Below are positions 26,779 through 35,619 of a stretch of DNA of 64,000 nt, one piece after another (the stretch's first letter is position 1; every line of letters begins with the position of its first letter). The stretch lies in NCBI RefSeq assembly GCF_900460215.1, contig NZ_UHIA01000004.1:876001-940000 (forward strand). Direction: 5' to 3'. This DNA is from Suttonella indologenes (GTDB taxonomy: Bacteria > Pseudomonadota > Gammaproteobacteria > Cardiobacteriales > Cardiobacteriaceae). Both the position numbers and the translations under genes were made by a program. The notes beneath the pieces are model-generated. The model worked only from the letters and a program-made list of their open reading frames with translations. It made no database searches and was not told where the DNA came from.

Positions 26779-26908
26779 TTATCAAAATTTCCTTATTGGT
26801 TGAAACCCTCCCTTTAGGGAAAATGATCTTGTGGGAGAGGTGAAACCTCTTCCAATTCAGGGCAACACGTAGAGCGACGCTTTATGTGTCGCTCTGTGTG
26901 TTGAAACA
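26779..26908 (+). repeat. Triple-hairpin repeat, copy B, in the hfq-hflX gap
   Basis: Second copy of the 130-bp unit (see 24461-24590 and 50264-50394). It starts 40 bases after hfq and ends right at the hflX ribosome-binding site, so its last hairpin (GAGCGACGC...GTGTCGCTC, about 26872-26895) stands in the hflX leader. The first stem is weakened here (TTTAGGGAAAATG in place of TTTAGGGAGGATA). Confidence 0.85.
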
Positions 26909-26921
26909 GGAGAGAAAATTT

Positions 26922-28211
26922 TTGTTTGAGCGTCCGCAAACAGGAGAAAAAGCCGCTTTGATTCAGGTCGATATTAATCGCCCTTATGAGGCGGCGGTGG
27001 AAGAAGAATTTCATTTGCTGGCGGCTTCTGCGGGCGCGCAGGCGCTGTGGACGGCGCAATTTTCCCGTACCGAACCCGAGCCTAAATATCTGATTGGCAA
27101 AGGTCAGGCGGAAATGATTGCAGAGGCGGTAAAGGCTCATGGTATTGAGCTGGTTATTTTTAATGCGGCATTATCTCCTTCGCAAGAACGCAATTTAGAA
27201 AAGCTGTTTTCCGCGCGCGTTTTAGACCGCAGCGGTTTGGTCTTGGATATTTTTGCCCAAAGAGCGCGCAGTCATGAGGGAAAATTGCAGGTGGAATTGG
27301 CGCAGCTGAACCATTTATCCACGCGCTTGGTGCGCGGTTGGACGCATTTGGAGCGGCAGAAAGGCGGTATCGGCTTGCGCGGTCCCGGCGAAACGCAGTT
27401 GGAGACCGACCGCCGCTTGCTCGCCATTCGGATTAAGCAGTTGCAGAAAAAATTAGAAAAGGTGGAGCGGCAGCGTTTTGAAACGCGCAAAAGCCGCCAT
27501 CGCCGCGATATGCCGACCGTTGCTTTAGCCGGTTATACCAATTCGGGGAAATCGACCTTATTCAACCGTCTGACGGATTCGGCGGTTTTGGCAAAGGATC
27601 AATTATTCGCCACCCTAGACCCGACTTGGCGCAAATTGGTGCATGAGGGGCGGCAAACGATTTTGCTTGCCGATACGGTGGGTTTTGTCAGCGATTTGCC
27701 GCATGAATTGGTGGCGGCATTTAAATCGACGCTGGAAGAAACCGCTTTTGCCGATTTGATTTTAAATGTGGTGGATTATCATGATGAAGATCATATTGAT
27801 CGCGAAGCGGTGGTGGAAAGCGTATTAGAGGAAATCGGCGCAGGCGATGTGCCGATGATTCGCGTATTTAATAAAATTGATTTGAAAGACGAATCCGCGC
27901 GCGTTTTGCGCGATGAGAAAGGCAATGCACATACGGTTTTTGTGTCGGCTTTGACAGGGGCGGGCATGGATTTGTTAATCGAGGCTTTGCAAAGCCATTT
28001 CGGCGGACAAGAGCAGCGGGGTTGGCTGTTGCTGTCGCCGCAAGAAGGGGCTTTGCGGGCGGAATTGTTTGCCTTGCAAAGCGTCGAAAACGAGACGTTT
28101 TTGGCAGACGGCGGCATGGCTTTGCAGCTTCGTCTTGCAGAAAAAGATAGGCGGCGTTTGCAATCCCAGTATAATCGCGCCATAGAATTACAGTCGCAAC
28201 CAAATAGCTAA
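26922..28211 (+). CDS. hflX: GTPase HflX (ribosome-splitting)
   Basis: 429 residues if started at TTG 26922, which follows AGGAG by 9 bases and gives MFERPQTGE, matching the MFDRYDAGE start of E. coli HflX; a longer frame from GTG 26886 begins inside the repeat and is unlikely. The glycine-rich HflX domain (GKLQVELAQLNHLSTRLVRGW, GGIGLRGPGETQLETDRR) precedes the G domain: GYTNSGKST (G1), DTVGFVSDLP (G3), NKID (G4). HflX dissociates stalled or stressed ribosomes. The TTG start plus a structured leader may hold expression low. Confidence 0.95.
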   Translation: MFERPQTGEKAALIQVDINRPYEAAVEEEFHLLAASAGAQALWTAQFSRTEPEPKYLIGKGQAEMIAEAVKAHGIELVIFNAALSPSQERNLEKLFSARVLDRSGLVLDIFAQRARSHEGKLQVELAQLNHLSTRLVRGWTHLERQKGGIGLRGPGETQLETDRRLLAIRIKQLQKKLEKVERQRFETRKSRHRRDMPTVALAGYTNSGKSTLFNRLTDSAVLAKDQLFATLDPTWRKLVHEGRQTILLADTVGFVSDLPHELVAAFKSTLEETAFADLILNVVDYHDEDHIDREAVVESVLEEIGAGDVPMIRVFNKIDLKDESARVLRDEKGNAHTVFVSALTGAGMDLLIEALQSHFGGQEQRGWLLLSPQEGALRAELFALQSVENETFLADGGMALQLRLAEKDRRRLQSQYNRAIELQSQPNS

Positions 28212-28283
28212 TAGGTGAGTATGTTTACGATATTAACGTTAAGTCAATATATTGCGCAGCAGCGCGCCGCGCGAGGCTTGCAA

Positions 28284-29552
28284 ATGGCGCAAGACCCTTG
28301 GGGCGGTCGGCAGGACAATCAGCAGAATGATTCGAAAGGTCGCGATCAGCCGCCGGATTTGGATGAATTGTTCAATAAATTGATTGGACGGCGCAATAGC
28401 AATAGCGGCGACAACGGAGATAATGGCGACAATCGCCGCGGCGGAGGTTCTCTGCCGCCGATGAATTTTCAGTTTAATAGCAAACTGGCGGGTTTGGCCG
28501 GCGCAGTGCTGTTGGCATTATGGTTGGGTTCCGGCATTTATACGGTCAAAGAGCGTGAAAACGGCGTAGAAACGGTATTAGGCAAATACAGCAGTACCTC
28601 TAAATCCGGCTTGAATTGGCGCGTGCCTTATCCTTTTGGACGTGTGGAAATTGTGGATGTGCAATCGATTTCCACCATGCGCGTCGGCGAGTTTAAAACG
28701 CAGAAAGGCAGTGTGAGTACTCAAGACCAGCGCGTAGGACAAATGCTGACTAAAGACGAAAATATCGTTGAGATTGGCGCGGCGGTGCAATACCGCATTA
28801 GCGATGCCCGCGCTTTTCAATTCAATGCCGCCGATCCGGTGGAAGTTTTGGGCGATGTGGTAACCAGTGCGATTCGCGAAGTAGTGGGCGCCAATACGGT
28901 GGACGATATTTTAACCGACCGCCGTAACGAATGGCCGCAGCAGGCGCGCAAAATTATCGAAGAAACGATTGCCGCCTATGGTTTGGGGATTGAAGTCGTC
29001 GCCCTAGAATTGCAAGATGCGCGGGTGCCGGTAGAAGTGCAGGATGCCTTTGAAGATGCGGTGCGCGCCCGTGAAGATGAAGAGCGCTTGCGTTTGCAAG
29101 CCGAAGCCTTTGCCAATGAGCGTTTGCCGATTGCCCGCGGTCATGCCGAGCAGCAGGTGCAGGCCGCTAAGGCTTATGCAGCGCAAATTGAAGCGCGTGC
29201 GGCGGCGGATGCGACGCGTTTTACGGTTTTGCTCGATGCCTATCAGCAGGATAAAGCGGCATTGCGCAGCCGATTGTATTTGGAAACCATGAGCGCGGTC
29301 TATGCGGATAATCCGAAAGTGGTGCTGGAAGGCGATGCGACGCCGATTATCAATATGAACGGCATGGCAAACGATCAAACAGGGCAGAAGTTGCTGGAAC
29401 AAATCGCCGCCGCTCATCAACAGGCGGAGCAGCAGACAGGCAATCACAGCGCAACCTCGAATGCAAGTCCGCAAAACAACAGTAGCGCGTCTTCGTTCGG
29501 CAATGCCGCCGCTCAAGACGAACGCAGTCGTTTGCGCAGTCGCGGTCGCTAA
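28284..29552 (+). CDS. hflK: FtsH modulator HflK
   Basis: 422 residues from ATG 28284 (GAGG seven bases upstream), giving MAQDPWGGRQ, which resembles the known start of HflK proteins. The frame stays open to GTG 28215 and the longer product cannot be excluded. A Gly/Asn/Asp-rich cytoplasmic stretch precedes one transmembrane helix (LAGLAGAVLLALWLGSGIYT), then the band-7 domain and coiled coil, ending in a Gln/Asn/Ser-rich tail. With HflC it forms the periplasmic cage around FtsH that tunes proteolysis. Confidence 0.95.
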   Translation: MAQDPWGGRQDNQQNDSKGRDQPPDLDELFNKLIGRRNSNSGDNGDNGDNRRGGGSLPPMNFQFNSKLAGLAGAVLLALWLGSGIYTVKERENGVETVLGKYSSTSKSGLNWRVPYPFGRVEIVDVQSISTMRVGEFKTQKGSVSTQDQRVGQMLTKDENIVEIGAAVQYRISDARAFQFNAADPVEVLGDVVTSAIREVVGANTVDDILTDRRNEWPQQARKIIEETIAAYGLGIEVVALELQDARVPVEVQDAFEDAVRAREDEERLRLQAEAFANERLPIARGHAEQQVQAAKAYAAQIEARAAADATRFTVLLDAYQQDKAALRSRLYLETMSAVYADNPKVVLEGDATPIINMNGMANDQTGQKLLEQIAAAHQQAEQQTGNHSATSNASPQNNSSASSFGNAAAQDERSRLRSRGR

Positions 29553-29561
29553 GGAGAAAGT

Positions 29562-30449
29562 ATGAAAGGATTAAAAGTTATTGGAATTCCGGCGGCAATC
29601 TTAGCAGCTTTGGTCTTTAGCGGTGCTTTTTATGTCGTCAATGAGCGGCAATTGGCGGTTACCACGCAGTTCTCGCGTTTGGTCGGTACGACAGAAAGCG
29701 CAGGGTTGAAGATGAAAATCCCCTTTATTCAGCATGTGGAATTTTTTGACAAGCGGATTCAGCGCCTAAACGTCGATCCCGAATTGTTTTTGACAAATGA
29801 AAAGAAATATCTGATTGTCGATTATTATGTGGAATGGAAAGTAGGCGATATCCGCCGTTTCTATACCACCACACAAGGCAATTTCCAACGCGCGGCAACC
29901 TTGCTCGATCAATTGGTCAAAGACGGTTTGCGCAATGAATTTGCCCGTCGTTCGGTATCGGAAGTGATTTCGCAAGACCGCAATGCGATTATGAGCCATT
30001 TAAATAATGAGCTAAGCAAAGACAGCGAACGTTACGGCGTGGAAATTGTCGGCGTACGTTTGAAGCGCGTTGATTTCTCCGATGATATCCGCGATCGCGT
30101 CTTTGAGCGGATGCGCGCCGAACGTGAACGCGTATCGCGCAATTTGCGCGCCCAAGGGCAGGAAAAATCACAGGGTATTCGTGCCAATGCCGAGCGCGAA
30201 GCAGCCGAGATTTTAGCTAAGGCAGATGCAGAGGCGCAGGTTATCCGCGGTCATGCCGATGCGCAGGCGGCAAAAATTTATGCGGATGCTTACGGCAGAG
30301 ATTTAGAGTTTTACGAGTTTTGGCGCAGCATGAATGCTTATCGCGAAGGCTTTGTTGGCAAAGGAAATAATGTCTTAGTGCTTGACCCTAACAATGATTT
30401 TCTTAAGTATTTTGCGCCGGCATCGAAAGCAGACGAGGCGGCAGAGTGA
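29562..30449 (+). CDS. hflC: FtsH modulator HflC
   Basis: 295 residues. N-terminal helix (VIGIPAAILAALVFSGAFYV), then a band-7 domain (VVNERQLAVTTQFSRLVG) and helical region with the pattern RANAEREAAEILAKADAEAQ, as in HflC. AAGGAG lies five bases before the ATG, and the gene starts nine bases after hflK. It forms the HflK-HflC-FtsH complex. The next gene starts four bases before its stop. Confidence 0.96.
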   Translation: MKGLKVIGIPAAILAALVFSGAFYVVNERQLAVTTQFSRLVGTTESAGLKMKIPFIQHVEFFDKRIQRLNVDPELFLTNEKKYLIVDYYVEWKVGDIRRFYTTTQGNFQRAATLLDQLVKDGLRNEFARRSVSEVISQDRNAIMSHLNNELSKDSERYGVEIVGVRLKRVDFSDDIRDRVFERMRAERERVSRNLRAQGQEKSQGIRANAEREAAEILAKADAEAQVIRGHADAQAAKIYADAYGRDLEFYEFWRSMNAYREGFVGKGNNVLVLDPNNDFLKYFAPASKADEAAE

Positions 30450-30640
30450 GTCCTTGGCTATTGGCGGCAGTGATTATTCTCTTTTTTGAAGGTGCGATTA
30501 TCGCGATTGCGCCGGAAAAATGGCAGCAGACCATGCGGCAAATCACGCAATTGCCGCCCGCTGTTTTGCGTAAAGTCGGCTGCATTTTAGTCACCTGCGC
30601 TTTCCTTTTGCTCTTTTTATTGCGGTGGATGCAGTCATGA
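30446..30640 (+). CDS. DUF2065 (YjeT-like) membrane protein
   Basis: 64 residues starting with GTG that overlaps the hflC stop. Two hydrophobic helices flank a short loop (APEKWQQTMRQITQLP), the YjeT/DUF2065 plan. The family sits after hflC and before hisZ or purA in many proteobacteria; the function is not known. The hisZ start overlaps its end. Confidence 0.88.
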   Translation: MSPWLLAAVIILFFEGAIIAIAPEKWQQTMRQITQLPPAVLRKVGCILVTCAFLLLFLLRWMQS

Positions 30641-31737
30641 CGCGTTATTGGATGCTGCCTGAAGACGTGATTGAATTATTGCCGCAGGAAGCCTCGCATA
30701 TTGAAAGTTTGAGGCGTAAATTGCTCGATAGTATGGCTTTATGGGGCTATGAATTGGTCAAGCCGCCTTTGGTGGAATTTTTAGATTCTTTGCTCGCAGG
30801 TAGTGAAAATTTAGATATTCAAACTTTTAAAATCACGGATCAAGCCAGCGGGCGTCTCATGGGCGTGCGGGCGGACTTAACGCCGCAAATTGCGCGGATT
30901 GATGCGCACCGTATGGCAGGCACGGGCACGCGCCGTTTTGCTTATTGCGGCGATGTTCTGCGTACGCGCAGCGAAAGCACGCAGCCGCGGCGTAATCCTT
31001 TGATTGTCGGCGCGGAATTATACGGCGTGGCAAATGTGTCCGGCGATATGGAAGTGATGGGCTTATTATTGGATTGCATGAATGCCTGCGGTGTGGAGCA
31101 AAGCGTTTTGGATATCGGGCATTCCGCTATTTTTGCAGGATTGGTGGCTGTGCATGGATTAAGCGCTGAGGACAGTCGCGCGGTAAAAGAAGCGATTAGC
31201 GGCGTGCAGCGTCCAACTTTGTCGCAATGGCAAACAGCGAAACGCTTTAGTGCCGCCTGTTTGGCGGATATTGCTTTTTTATTAGATGCGCCTTTGCATA
31301 GAGCGGGTTTGGCGGATTTAACACAGCAGTTCGGCGGTCGCCATGCTTTGTTCGATCAGGCAATTGCCGATTTAGAAGCGGCAGAAGCGATGTTGCGCGC
31401 GGCATATCCGCAGCAGGAAATAGTAGTGGATGTGAGTAGCATCGGTACTTACGGCTATCATTCGGGTTTAGTCTTCGCCCTTTATGCACAGGGGCATTAT
31501 GATGCTTTGGCGCGCGGCGGTCGGTATGACGGCTTGGGCGAGGTCTATGGCAAAGCGCGCCCTGCTACAGGTTTTAGTATCGATTTACTGACTTTAGGAC
31601 AGTTATTGCCTTTGCCTGTGTCTGCACAAAGACCCGAAAAACAGGCTTGGTCGCAAAACAGCAAGATTTTTCAAGATGCTTTGTCAAAAAGACGAAGCGG
31701 TATTGCAGTCATTTTTGAACATGAGGGAGAATCATGA
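30637..31737 (+). CDS. hisZ: ATP phosphoribosyltransferase regulatory subunit HisZ
   Basis: 366 residues from ATG 30637. It has the class II histidyl-tRNA-synthetase fold with GVRADLTPQIARIDAHR (motif 2 region) and RGGRYDGLG, but no anticodon-binding domain, which distinguishes HisZ from HisS. HisZ activates the short HisG enzyme in histidine synthesis, so a short-form hisG is expected elsewhere in the genome. It overlaps the gene before it and, by ATGA, purA after it. Confidence 0.93.
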   Translation: MTRYWMLPEDVIELLPQEASHIESLRRKLLDSMALWGYELVKPPLVEFLDSLLAGSENLDIQTFKITDQASGRLMGVRADLTPQIARIDAHRMAGTGTRRFAYCGDVLRTRSESTQPRRNPLIVGAELYGVANVSGDMEVMGLLLDCMNACGVEQSVLDIGHSAIFAGLVAVHGLSAEDSRAVKEAISGVQRPTLSQWQTAKRFSAACLADIAFLLDAPLHRAGLADLTQQFGGRHALFDQAIADLEAAEAMLRAAYPQQEIVVDVSSIGTYGYHSGLVFALYAQGHYDALARGGRYDGLGEVYGKARPATGFSIDLLTLGQLLPLPVSAQRPEKQAWSQNSKIFQDALSKRRSGIAVIFEHEGES

Positions 31738-33026
31738 GTACCAATTTGGTCATTATCGGCGCGCAATGGGGCGATGAAGGTAAGGGAAAAATTGTTGATT
31801 TGTTGACAGAAAAAGCCGCGGCAGTGGTGCGCTTTCAAGGCGGTCATAATGCAGGGCATACGTTGGTCATTAATGGCAAAAAAACGGTACTGCATCTGAT
31901 TCCCTCCGGAATTTTACATGAGGGCGTCGTCAGTTATATCGGCAATGGTGTCGTTTTATGCTTGCGTGCTTTAATCAAAGAAATGCAGGCCTTGCAAGCG
32001 GAAGGTGTGCTTGTCAGCGAGCGTTTGCGCATTTCTCCTGCCTGCGCATTGATTTTGCCCAGCCATATCGCTTTGGATCAGGCGCGTGAGGCAGCGCGCA
32101 GCGAGGGCAAAATCGGCACGACCGGACGCGGCATCGGGCCTTGCTATGAAGATAAAGTGGCAAGACGCGGTCTGCGCTTGGCGGATTTGCATAACCCTGA
32201 TTTATTCCGCCGCCGTATCACAGAATTGATGGCTTACCATAATTTCTTATTGGAGCATTATTTGCAGGCGGAAACAGTAGCCGTTGAGCCGGTAATTGAA
32301 GAATGGTTGGCTTATGCAGAAACCGTTTTGCCAATGATTGCTGATGTCAGCGTTGAAATCGAGCAGCATCATCAAGCAGGCAAACATGTGATTTTTGAGG
32401 GCGCGCAAGGTGCGATGCTCGATATCGACCACGGCACATATCCCTATGTGACCTCTTCTACCACTTCTTCCGGTGGTGCGGCATCTGGCAGCGGCGTTGG
32501 CGTGCATGCGCTAGACTATATCTTGGCAATTACCAAAGCCTATACCACGCGCGTCGGCAGCGGACCTTTCCCTACCGAACAATTAAATGACATTGGCGAA
32601 CATTTAGGTAAAGTCGGACAGGAAATCGGCGCATCCACAGGGCGCAAACGCCGCTGCGGCTGGATTGATTTGCCTGCTTTACGCCGCGCACATCTGAATT
32701 CATCTTTTGATGGACTGTGTATTACCAAATTAGATGTCTTAGATGAATTGGAAACCGTGCAAGTCTGTACCCATTACCGCTTGCGTGGTGAATTATTAAG
32801 CATTGCTCCTCTGGGCGCAGATGATTTAGCTGCTTGCGAGCCGGTATATGAAAGCGTGCCAGGTTGGCAATCTAATACTTTCGGCTTACGTAACGAAGCG
32901 GAATTGCCGCAGAAAGCGCGCGATTACCTTGCCGCATTAGAACAATGGTTAGGACTGCCAATCGTGATTGTTTCCACCGGACCAGACAGACAACATACGA
33001 TTATTCGAAAATCTTTATTAAAATAA
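31734..33026 (+). CDS. purA: Adenylosuccinate synthetase
   Basis: 430 residues, the usual length. GAQWGDEGKGKIVD holds the phosphate loop with the catalytic Asp, and FQGGHNAGHT, TTGRGIGPCYEDK and STGPDRQHTI the other conserved regions. It joins IMP and aspartate using GTP in AMP synthesis. It ends the hfq-hflX-hflK-hflC-hisZ-purA run; the AT-rich glycan genes start 15 bases later with their own ribosome-binding site (AAAGAGG). Confidence 0.97.
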   Translation: MSTNLVIIGAQWGDEGKGKIVDLLTEKAAAVVRFQGGHNAGHTLVINGKKTVLHLIPSGILHEGVVSYIGNGVVLCLRALIKEMQALQAEGVLVSERLRISPACALILPSHIALDQAREAARSEGKIGTTGRGIGPCYEDKVARRGLRLADLHNPDLFRRRITELMAYHNFLLEHYLQAETVAVEPVIEEWLAYAETVLPMIADVSVEIEQHHQAGKHVIFEGAQGAMLDIDHGTYPYVTSSTTSSGGAASGSGVGVHALDYILAITKAYTTRVGSGPFPTEQLNDIGEHLGKVGQEIGASTGRKRRCGWIDLPALRRAHLNSSFDGLCITKLDVLDELETVQVCTHYRLRGELLSIAPLGADDLAACEPVYESVPGWQSNTFGLRNEAELPQKARDYLAALEQWLGLPIVIVSTGPDRQHTIIRKSLLK

Positions 33027-33041
33027 AAAGAGGTAAATTAT

Positions 33042-34205
33042 ATGACAAACAATATTCAGCAATATCATCAAGCAGATGACGAAATTGACCTGATTGAACT
33101 TATCCGCGTTTTGTGGAAAAACAAACTGCAAATTATCGCCGTTACAGCGATTACAACAATATTAGCTGCGGCTTATGCTTTTACTGCCAAGCAGCAATGG
33201 ACATCAAAAACAACAGTCGTTGCTCCCACACTAAGCGATATGGGTGAATATTTGGCTATTCGCCGTGAATATAATCGCATATTGCAAACCGAAGCCATCG
33301 ATCCTAATGCATTGTCAGCTAATTTATTTGCCAATTTTAGCCAATTAGCACGTTCAACGGATGTCAGAAACGAATTTTTTGCTCAATCTGATATTTACAA
33401 ACAACTCACAGAAGGTAAAGATGAGTTTGGAAAAATTATCGCATTATCTAGTTTGAGCAATCAAACAACTAAATTTATTATTCCGGATGCTAAAAAAGAA
33501 CCTAATACGATTGGTTACAAAATCTCTTTCTTCGCTGAAACGCCAACAGAAGCAAAAAAAACTTTAGAAGCTTTTGTAAATTTTGTGGATGCTGAAACGC
33601 TCAAAATAGAATTAGATAGCTTTTTGATTAATTTTGAGAATACGCTCAAAACGCTTAGGTACGAAAAATTCGTACATGATGAGAATGTAAATTTATTGCA
33701 AAAAGTACAACTGGATTATTTGAATAAAGCCTATGAAACTGCTGACAGAGCAGGAGTTGAAGATTATTATAAATTTTTCCTTAATGATAATGTTTCTCAA
33801 GATGTAACACAACAAGCACAAACACAAGCACAAGCACAAGCACAAGCACAAGTATCTTTAGTAGATTCACAATTGTTCAATAGTAACTACTTATTCATGC
33901 TTGGTAAAAAATACTTAAAAGCACAAATTGAAGCTTTGACGGAAAAAGGTAAAATTTATTCTACGCGGTACTATCAAATTGACTCGCAGGTCAAACAACT
34001 TGAAGCATTATTAGAACAAGCTAAACAAATAAAAGCACAAACTTATCATTATCATGCTTCACCTGATTATCCTGTGAGGAGAGATAAGCCTAAAAAAGCT
34101 ATAATTTTAGTATTAGGTATGTTTTTAGGTTTCTGTTTATCAATAGTATGGATAATTTTATTGTCATTGTTTAAAAATAGTTCAATCAAGAAAAATATTA
34201 ATTAA
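33042..34205 (+). CDS. wzz: Wzz-type polysaccharide chain-length regulator
   Basis: 387 residues. A Wzz N-terminal domain (DEIDLIELIRVLWKNKLQI) with a first helix near 31-50 and a second helix near 350-372 enclose a long periplasmic coiled-coil domain, the polysaccharide co-polymerase plan without a kinase domain. It should set the modal length of the polymer made by the wzy product at 37890. Residues about 257-271 are a run of Gln-Ala pairs encoded by a tandem hexanucleotide. The short loop before the second helix (SPDYPVRRDKPKKA) is the Pro-rich motif of this family. Confidence 0.88.
   Translation: MTNNIQQYHQADDEIDLIELIRVLWKNKLQIIAVTAITTILAAAYAFTAKQQWTSKTTVVAPTLSDMGEYLAIRREYNRILQTEAIDPNALSANLFANFSQLARSTDVRNEFFAQSDIYKQLTEGKDEFGKIIALSSLSNQTTKFIIPDAKKEPNTIGYKISFFAETPTEAKKTLEAFVNFVDAETLKIELDSFLINFENTLKTLRYEKFVHDENVNLLQKVQLDYLNKAYETADRAGVEDYYKFFLNDNVSQDVTQQAQTQAQAQAQAQVSLVDSQLFNSNYLFMLGKKYLKAQIEALTEKGKIYSTRYYQIDSQVKQLEALLEQAKQIKAQTYHYHASPDYPVRRDKPKKAIILVLGMFLGFCLSIVWIILLSLFKNSSIKKNIN
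33812..33852 (+). repeat. Tandem ACAAGC hexanucleotide in wzz
   Basis: About six and a half copies of a six-base unit (one copy altered, ACAAAC). Six bases equal two codons, so slippage would add or remove Gln-Ala pairs without shifting the frame. Confidence 0.85.
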
Positions 34206-34243
34206 GTTGTTTTACCAGGTAATTTAATATAAGGTTATCTATT

Positions 34244-35518
34244 ATGCATTTAGAATCATTGAAAATTGGCATTATTGGTTTAGGTTATGTTGGTCTACCA
34301 TTAGCAGTTGAGTTTGGTAAAAAAATTACAACAGTTGGGTTTGATATTAATCAAAATAGAATTGATGATCTTAATCAGCATCAGGATCATACTTTAGAAG
34401 TAACAAGTGAAGAGTTGAAACAGGCTAATTACATTTCTTATACAACATCGTTAGAAAAATTAAAAGAATGCAATTTTTTCATTGTAACTGTTCCTACGCC
34501 TATTGATGATTATAAACAGCCAGACTTAACACCGCTAATTAAAGCTTCAGAAACTATCGCAAAAGTGTTAAAAAAAGGAGATATTGTAGTTTATGAATCT
34601 ACAGTGTATCCAGGTGCTACAGAAGAGGTATGTATTCCTGTACTAGAAAAAAATAGCAATCTAATTTTTAATAAAGACTTTTATGCAGGTTATAGCCCAG
34701 AACGAATCAATCCCGGCGATAAAGAGCACCGTGTAACAAATATTTTGAAGGTTACTTCAGGCTCAACTCCAGAAGTTGCAGACTATGTTGATCAAGTATA
34801 TAACCTAATTATTGAAGCTGGAACTCATAAAGCACCAAGTTTAAAAGTAGCCGAAGCTGCAAAAGTTATTGAAAATACTCAACGTGATGTCAATATTGCT
34901 CTAATTAACGAGCTAGCTCTTATTTTTAATAAAATGGGAATTGACACTGAAGATGTATTAAAAGCAGCAGGAACTAAATGGAACTTTTTACCATTCCGTC
35001 CGGGTTTAGTAGGCGGACATTGCATTGGTGTTGATCCTTATTATCTGACACACAAAGCTCAAGCGATAGGTTACCATCCTGAAATTATTTTAGCGGGTCG
35101 TCGTTTGAACGATTCTATGGGTAGTTATGTTGCAACTCAGCTTGTTAAAGGAATGATTAAGAAGAAAATTCAAGTTGAAGGAGCAAAAGTTTTGATTTTG
35201 GGTTTAACATTTAAAGAAAATTGCCCTGATTTAAGAAATACTAAAGTTATTGATATTGTTAAAGAATTAAAAGAGTATAATATGAATATAGATGTTTATG
35301 ATCCTTGGATTGATGCAAAAGAATCGGAAGAGGAGTATGGTATTACACCAATTTCAGTATTAAATGATAATTCTTATGATGGAATTATTCTTGCAGTAGC
35401 TCATAATGAGTTTAAAGAAATGGGGGCTAAACAAATTCATAACTTAGGTAAACCAGTGCATATACTATATGATCTCAAATATGTATTAAGTCAAAATGAT
35501 GTTGATATACGTTTATAA
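34244..35518 (+). CDS. tviB: UDP-N-acetylhexosamine 6-dehydrogenase (TviB/WbpO type)
   Basis: 424 residues with IGIIGLGYVGLPLAVEFGK for NAD+, VPTPIDDYKQPDLTPL, and GGHCIGVDPYYLTHKA carrying the catalytic cysteine. It belongs to the Vi-type branch that oxidises UDP-GlcNAc or UDP-GalNAc to the uronic acid. With the TviC-type epimerase that follows, the expected product is UDP-GalNAcA (GalNAc uronic acid). First committed sugar-making gene of the glycan island; AT-rich. Confidence 0.9.
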   Translation: MHLESLKIGIIGLGYVGLPLAVEFGKKITTVGFDINQNRIDDLNQHQDHTLEVTSEELKQANYISYTTSLEKLKECNFFIVTVPTPIDDYKQPDLTPLIKASETIAKVLKKGDIVVYESTVYPGATEEVCIPVLEKNSNLIFNKDFYAGYSPERINPGDKEHRVTNILKVTSGSTPEVADYVDQVYNLIIEAGTHKAPSLKVAEAAKVIENTQRDVNIALINELALIFNKMGIDTEDVLKAAGTKWNFLPFRPGLVGGHCIGVDPYYLTHKAQAIGYHPEIILAGRRLNDSMGSYVATQLVKGMIKKKIQVEGAKVLILGLTFKENCPDLRNTKVIDIVKELKEYNMNIDVYDPWIDAKESEEEYGITPISVLNDNSYDGIILAVAHNEFKEMGAKQIHNLGKPVHILYDLKYVLSQNDVDIRL

Positions 35519-35619
35519 TTTATAAACAGTATATATTTGATACTCTGCTCTCAATTTGTAGCGTAATAAAAATATAAATTGAGAGGATTTTACACCTGAT
35601 CGATATAATAGAGTTTAAT

